From: Chara braunii
Lineage: Eukaryota; Streptophyta; Charophyceae; Charales; Characeae
Assembly: GCA_003427395.1 (NCBI GenBank)
Contig: BFEA01000004.1
Location: forward strand, 8,487,594-8,551,593
Direction: 5' to 3'
Length of the DNA: 64,000 nucleotides
Numbering within the stretch: the stretch's first letter is position 1; every line of letters begins with the position of its first letter. The notes below the pieces were generated by a model. The model ran no database searches and was not told where the DNA came from. It was given only the letters and a program-made list of their open reading frames with translations. The position numbers were made by a program, and so were the translations under genes. Positions 58,276 to 64,000 of the stretch are shown in pieces.

Positions 58276-58569
58276 GAGAGGATGCCGATAGAGTATAGCT
58301 CGGCTTGTATTGAGCCTGTCTCCTGAGTAGTGGGTGGGATAGGTGGTCCGGGAGGGGGGTGTACTGTACAATAATAGGAGGGATATGAATCTGCTAAGTC
58401 AATGGTTGGGGGCAAAGCTGCTTAGAGCGAACCCGCAATACATCCGGTTGGAGGTTGGATCTGTAGGGACAGAATCTGATCTCTGGTGGCAAGCTGTATG
58501 GTGTGGAAGGGACATGACTTGCGATAGGATAGGGCTCTAAGCCCATAGAGGACTCCGTCTATGAAGGTC

Positions 58570-58689
58570 CAGAGGGCCAAGTGGGTCATTCCTAACTTCG
58601 AGTGACTTAACCTCGTAAAGTATCCCCACGCCTGATGCCCTGTCTCTACAACAACCTGGGCGTTTTCATTGAAAAAAAAAAAAAAAAAA
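58570..58689 (+). mobile_element. Possible SINE copy with A tail
   Basis: A short GC-moderate segment ending in an 18-nt A run (58672-58689). The words GAGTGACTTAACCTCGT and ACGCCTGATGCCC resemble ATGACTTGTGTAACTCT and ACGCTGGGCCC in the A-tailed insert at 62838-62985, suggesting one SINE family. Confidence 0.4.
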
Positions 58690-59064
58690 GGATTAGATGC
58701 GGCTATCCTCCTGGGGGCTTTGATGAAAGTGGATAGGGCACAACCAGAGGATTTGATGGCGGCAGAGACCCTCGGAGCGGCAGTACCATGGGTGCTGTGG
58801 GCCTGGAGGAATGAGCAATGCAGACAGGGAGCCTCACCTCTGCTGCGGGCCTATAACGAAAGGGTGCTGAAGAACATTAGAATAACTCTCCTGGTGGATC
58901 TGCAGTGGTGCAGCCACACAGGGGTGAAGAACGAGACAGGCTTCTGGGCAAGATGGGGTCCATACCCTCAGCTTCTTACCCAGGACCCCTGCACCGGCCG
59001 CATGCAATTCGGCCCGATCGTACTGTGCCACGAGCCTGCGACTGCTTCGGCGGAGGACTCCCAT
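58690..59064 (+). pseudogene. LINE ORF2 C-terminal fragment
   Basis: The frame reads AILLGALMKVDRAQPEDLMA, AVPWVLWAWRNEQCRQGASP and LRAYNERVLKNIRITLLVDL. The LW-x-WRN..C pattern after a zinc-binding region is typical of the extreme C-terminus of plant LINE ORF2 proteins, and it parallels AIWKRRC...IKQMVETEIQAQW at 63.06 kb. Only this end is present, and A-tailed sequence directly precedes it. Confidence 0.4.
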
Positions 59065-61605
59065 TGATGAATCGAAAGACTAAGTTTGGCGGTCCTGCAG
59101 AGGACCCATATTGTATTATAGCTAGAGAGCTAGGAAGCGAGGAAGGGAGTAGTAGTAGTAGTATAGCTAGGTAGTGGTATTATAGGGGATAGTATGTGGG
59201 AGAGCTAGAGGTAGGCAGGAGGGGTTACAGGGGGGAAGAGGGCACAAGTGGGGAACTAGATCGTAAAACGATTAAAAAAGTATGTAACTACTGATGCTGG
59301 GACAAGTAAGAGGCAACTTGAGAGCGTTAGTAGTTATGGACTGTTCAATACTACTAGTACAGTACAGGGTGGCAACAAGGGCCTGAAAAGGTTATGGGGA
59401 TCAGAGTAGAACCAGGCGGGATCATGAGGGGTAGAAATAACAATGTCAAGAAGGATGTGAGGAAGGATGGAATTAAGTAGGGGACCAGCTACAGCGGGTA
59501 GGAAAACGATGTTATGGGCGTGACTGGCAGAACTGGGTAAGAAGGTTGTACTACAATTTAGGGCTTGAAACAGTTTGAACTGGGATAGCCGAATCGTAAT
59601 ACGGGATGGATGAGGCGCTGTATGAGGTAGTAACATGTTCTGAACTTGGTTGTCTGGCGATTTTCTCGCCACTCACACACAGAGTATCTCGCACACGCCC
59701 ATACATGTACAAGACATAGGGGAGAGGAGACAGAGTCCAAACTACACACAAATAAAAGTAAGCAGCGGAATTCACAGATGCACAGATGGGGAGAAGACAC
59801 ACAGTGTTTCTCACTCTCTGACAAACTCCCAACAACCAATCACAAGAAGACACCTGCGAGGATGACAATAGGATTCACACTGATGACGAGCCATCTCAAA
59901 CCAATTGTCCCAATTATCGTTACAGAGTTTATCTTAGTATCTCGCCACTCTCAGAACACCGCACACTACTCTCTATCCTGCACCCAGTTAGTAGCGCAAC
60001 GCTGAATCCGCCTCCCAAAGGCCAGCGCCAGCCATCCAGATGAAGAACATGAATCGCGATGAAGTCTTCAGTGACGATGAGTAACTCTGACGAAGAAGAT
60101 GGCAGCTATGGCTGCCACACCACTGACGAAGCCCTGATATCTCCAGACGCCAGATGGGCGTCCGTGGTCCACCCACATACGCTCAGTGAAGAGCCTCAGA
60201 ACAGCCCAGCCAATCGAAGATACCCTCAGGGGAAGATGCTCAGAGGGTGCCCCAGCTATGGCAAACACCGGCAGGCTGGCTATGGCTGCCGTCCACGATG
60301 AGGGTCTCAGGATGCCGCCTGTAGACCATCACCACCACCAAACTTGCTTGGCTCAAAACACTGCGATGCAACAAAATGAAAAGCCAAAAGCCCTTCCACT
60401 ACAGCCTCCGTCCTATTAATCAACTAGCCTACTCTAAACCTAGACCTACTGGACCGATACCGCATCAGTCTGGCCTGCTCGGCCTGGGCCCTACCCGGCT
60501 ATACGGCGTCTAAACCGTCTCTACAGCCCAAGGACCAGATGGCCTGCTGTCCTAGTGATAGCCTGGGTCTGCTAAGGGCAGTAACGGCTAAGGGGAATCC
60601 GGGCCTGCAGTTTTCGTGTAAATTGTAGATATGTCCCTCACGAATTTCCCTCAGGACCAGACCGGCGGTTAGTCCCTGACACAAACAAAATTACAAATCT
60701 GACCCTAAGACGCAACTATACAACCTCGCAGTCATATCTCGGCAGCAGAAATCAGCAAGTCATTGCAAACAGGCTAAAGACAGCTGTTATGCGGCCCGAG
60801 GAACTGTTAGGGAACACCCCCCTCCCCCCACCCCCCCGCGTCCTGCCATCCTGGAGGTTACCCTACTGTGTGACTGGGTGCTGCTAGCAAGCCTCCCGAC
60901 CACCAGGCCAACCCCCTATGGAAGGCCATGGACTGGGGAAGGGAAGCCCTGTAACAATCCCCCCCTTGCTAGGCGGCTAGTGCCACAAGGGATGGCCTTA
61001 TCTTCTTTCTCATCTTCCCCCCCCCTTATCTCTTGGATGTAAAAAATGCTTGCTGGTAATAAGCAACCGGACTGTTGCCCCCCCGGAATAGAAGGGGCGT
61101 GGCTTGTTTGAAAAAAAAAACAGAAAAAGAAAAAGAAAAAGGATCAGCAGCAGGGGAAAAAAATATGAACAGCAGGAAAAAAAGGTTGAAAAAACCGTTG
61201 ATAGAGAATGGAGCCTGAGCAGCTAGGTAGTGTGAAAGCATGGAGACCTCCCCTCTAGTTTCTCTTCGAGGCCATAGTCGAAGGGTCCGCTGCCTGGTTA
61301 TGCTAGGTCAGCAGCCCACGCTGGGAGTTACGTCCCAACGATGCCAATTTTCCACCATAGGCTTGGTAATTTATGCCCTCAGGTTAACCCTTAGGGTGGA
61401 TGAACGATGCTTTTTAAATAAACCAAATATATAATAAATTGAGCACTCGTCAAGCTACCACTAAGGGTTGTGCCCTTCAAGTCTTGGAATGAAATAATTC
61501 TGAATTACCTGGGGCTGGGCAACTTGTTGATGATTTCTCAAGGACGTCGCCCTTTTTTGAAAAAAAGAAGGAACAAAAACTTAAAGAAAGGAAATAGCTT
61601 CAAAA
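59065..61605. other. Unassigned DNA
   Basis: Includes (AGT) repeats at 59149-59163 and C runs near 60820 and 61015. The paired words GGCAGCTATGGCTGCC (60101) and GGCTATGGCTGCC (60277) are palindromic. No gene recognised. Confidence 0.4.
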
Positions 61606-61690
61606 TTGTGGGACATCCATTAAATTTTGATGCAGACAAGGTTAAGTAGCATAGTCCCTGCACAGGGATGACACAAAAAGAAAAACGAGG
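61606..61690 (+). pseudogene. Diverged near full-length U6 snRNA pseudogene
   Basis: TTGTGGGACATCCATTAAAT, then GATGCAGACAAGGTTAAGTAGCAT, AGTCCCTGCACAGGGATGACAC and an A-rich end follow plant U6 (GGGGACATCC.ATAAAATTGGAAC.ATACAGAGAAGATTAGCATGGCCCCTGC.CAAGGATGACAC) from the 5' stem-loop to the internal stem-loop. The ACAGAGA box is changed (CAGACAAGG), so it cannot function in splicing. Confidence 0.7.
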
Positions 61691-61725
61691 GAGTTCAAAG
61701 GAAGGAAAAAAATCGTGAAACACAA

Positions 61726-63420
61726 ATGGCGATAACAAACAGAACCAAAAAAAAGCAAAGCAACTTCACCCGCAATTTCTCGCCAAAACATGGCCTACTT
61801 CGGCAACAATTTGGGTTTGATCACACTGCATGCAATTCCATGCTAAGCATAACACAGCCTGTCCGGAAGTTGCAGCACACCTCACATCCATCTGAGCTAA
61901 GGGAAAAAAAACAACAAACATGGAATAATACTCACTGTAACCGATTTCTCATCAAAACAGACATCAAATGGGGACATTGGGTAGAGAAAGGCGTATGGCA
62001 AGTGCAACATCTCTGGAATGAACCGACAAACAACTGGAAGACTGCAAAGGATCTGCAGAACTTACTAAAAGGTTGCCACAACTTGCAGGCCAACATCACT
62101 CACATCATCGAAAACATACCTCTAGAATAGCGTCAGTTATTCAAGACTCATCAAAAGTGGATGTGGGGAGAGTGGGCATCGAACAGAGAACAAACACAAC
62201 CCACAGTCACAAACAGCAACCTACAGAATAAGAACTGGATACTCTGTTCCATCCATACCCTACAGGAAGCAGGAAACCCAGCTAGTCTCACCAGCAAAGA
62301 ACCAAGAACAGAAGGGGCCTTCATATCAGCCAACCTCAGAAGAATCCGGGTCATAGAAGGAGACAGAAACAGAGTCTACCGACCCAAAACAGAAACTAAA
62401 CACCTAGAAATAGATCCAGCTGAATGGTCCTGGACTAGAACCAGCCCGCATTTCACAAGAGAGCGCCGCTATGCACTCACTGACTACACACCCAAATTAG
62501 GCTACAAGCTCCACAACAACCTCCCCTCCATACACAATCATACAAAAAAGATGGGAAAAGGAGGAAAACACTATCACAGCAGTCAACATCAACACACCAT
62601 GGACCTCTATCTTCTGCACAAGACCACCCAAACTAGCTAGTCTGCTATGGCTCATAACATTTTGTGCAGTACCCGTCAATCTCTGGCTATCGCAAAGAAG
62701 AAAGAAAAACAATGACACTGAGCAAACAGCCTGGTGCAGGGTGTGCAACACCCAACTCGAAAAATCACTCAGCCATTGCTTCGCAGGTTGCCAAAAGACA
62801 AAGCAACTCTGGCACGATATGGAATTAACCATTGATTCTCAGCCGAAGCCGGGTAATGGCCCCGGTATCTCAAATGACTTGTGTAACTCTATATGGGACG
62901 CTGGGCCCGGTTCCCAGCACGTGCTGCTCCCGACGAATAGATTGGAGCTTTTGTCCCCCCGCAAAAAAAAAAAAAAAAAAAAAAAGAAGTAGAACAAGAC
63001 CCACCCCTCAAAGGTTTTGAGCTTTTCCTCTTCTCACTCGTCAAAAAATCGACCCTCTAGGCTATCTGGAAAAGGAGATGCATAGCAACTTTCAAGGATT
63101 CCAGTAAGACCCCTGAAACCCCCCTCATAGCCATTAAACAGATGGTGGAAACCGAAATCCAAGCACAATGGAACAGAACACACACAAAACTCCAGTCCCT
63201 ACAAAATGCCCCAGATAAGAAACAAGAGATCATTAACAAATTCATTTCCCTGAATCTAGGCAACGGGAAACTAGGAACAGTAGAAAGAGAAAGACAGCGC
63301 TTACAAGACTGGTTAGTTATGCCCATATCAAATATCCAAAATCCTACCACTCTGACACAAGCCACAGTAACAAACAACCTATTCCCCCTCGCACTTAGTG
63401 GAACAGATACCGCTCTATGA
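61726..63420 (+). pseudogene. LINE ORF2 3' half with zinc-knuckle, decayed
   Basis: The region after the RT domain of a plant LINE: IKWGHWVEKGVWQVQHLWNE then LQNLLKG (61950-62075), a middle part with YTPKLGYKLHNNL (62480-62515), then WCRVCNTQLEKSLSHCFAGC followed by QKTKQLW (62733-62815), a C-x2-C...H-x4-C RT-associated zinc finger, and finally AIWKRRCIATFKDSSKTPE and IKQMVETEIQAQWNRTHTKL (63060-63190), running open to TGA at 63418. Stops, a shift and an A-tailed insert break it. LINE ORF2 copies element RNA at the nicked target. Confidence 0.75.
62838..62985 (+). mobile_element. SINE-like insert with A tail inside the LINE
   Basis: Between the zinc finger and the WKRRC end of the LINE, the sequence turns GC-rich and ends in 23 As (62963-62985). 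It contains GCCGGGTAATGGCCCCGGT and GGGCCCGGTTCCC. The A tail and non-LINE composition mark a retroposed insert; its left border is approximate. Confidence 0.55.
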
Positions 63421-63708
63421 ACTTTTCTATCCACCCAGCCTAATCACCTACCACCGCACTGCCCCCCCAACGACCGTCCATCATCAAACATCTCCCAAAC
63501 TCAACCTCACGAATCTAAATAGTAAATAGTAAGTACCTTACCATCCTTCAGGTCTCACGCCCACACCACAAAGCCAACTCACCCACGTCATCCACACCAC
63601 ACTAAATGCTAGCACCGATTACCCATCACACCAACCCCCATCATGATGAACGGTCCAAGCTCCCAATAACAGCTCGGTCCACGCGCCACCCGCCTCCCAG
63701 GTCTCTAC

Positions 63709-63845
63709 GGTTTAGGGTTTTAGCTTCAGACGTTACTTTCAAGGTTGCATTCAGACGATACTTCCAGACGTTACTCCAGCTTGGTCAATGAGCCACCTGT
63801 AATCGAGGGTTTAGGGTTTTAGCCTCAGACGTCACTTTCAAGGAA
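63709..63845. repeat. 37-bp direct repeat with TTTAGGG word
   Basis: GGTTTAGGGTTTTAGC, followed by (C/T)TCAGACGT(C/T)ACTTTCAAGG, occurs at 63709 and again at 63807. TTTAGGGTTTTAG resembles plant telomere-type sequence, but there are only single units, so this is not a telomeric array. Confidence 0.85.
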
Positions 63846-64000
63846 AACTGCTCCAAAGGAATCCGGAATTAGAGCGAAGAGGTCCATCACACCCTCTGTC
63901 CCGGAAAAATACAGACATGCCACAGGTCCAATTGACAGTGAGGAATAAACAGAAAAGAGACCGGATAGTTCCAGCAGCAGTCAAGTAGCAGACACTCATA

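Noticed and set aside
63709-63845. Telomere or subtelomere signature
   Set aside because: Only two isolated TTTAGGG-type words inside a 37-bp direct repeat; no tandem telomeric array.

Overview
The window is eukaryotic nuclear DNA from a repeat-rich genome, most likely a streptophyte (charophyte alga or early land plant). Four things point there: a plastid matK-like fragment lies beside mitochondrial fragments with plant-type sequence (nad1, nad5, cox1, cox3, trnF and a small-subunit rRNA piece); two U6 snRNA pseudogenes are plant-type; there is a Ty3/gypsy element with a probable chromodomain; and TTTAGGG-type motifs occur near the right end. A Chara-like genome would fit the mix of long microsatellites, Penelope-like elements, LINEs and chromoviruses, but that is inference. 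No intact, recognisable housekeeping gene was found; nearly all coding sequence is decayed transposon or organelle DNA.

Layout. 0-5.4 kb: copy 1 of a 1.7-kb repeat ending in a structured RNA, then two hAT-like non-autonomous elements. 5.4-11 kb: AT-rich DNA with one candidate two-exon gene end on the minus strand. 11-16.4 kb: GC-richer, LTR-like DNA with an array of covarying palindromes. 16.4-19 kb: structured-RNA copy 3 convergent with a decayed Penelope-like RT. 19-22.8 kb: U6 fragment, microsatellites and a minisatellite. 22.8-26 kb: structured-RNA copy 2, again convergent with a Penelope-like RT. 26.1-27.7 kb: mosaic of mitochondrial fragments. 29.7-31.9 kb: higher-order simple repeats, a group II maturase fragment and a solo structured-RNA copy. 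32.4-40.6 kb: a degenerate chromovirus carrying a foldback MITE and a nested Penelope-like element. 41.4-46 kb: inverted repeats, foldback DNA and segmental duplications. 48.3-49.3 kb: a plastid/mitochondrial chimera. 50.7-53.4 kb: exons of an unrecognised decayed gene on the minus strand. 58.7-63.4 kb: LINE 3' ends and a second U6 pseudogene.

The most interesting signal is the four-copy structured RNA (1.4-1.9, 16.4-17.0, 24.0-24.5 and 31.5-31.7 kb). Several helices show compensatory changes between copies, and most wobble pairs make sense only on one strand. In the two copies with neighbouring coding sequence, the RNA's 3' end lies about 40 bp from the 3' end of a Penelope-like reverse transcriptase on the opposite strand. 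I do not recognise this RNA as a known ribozyme or RNA family.
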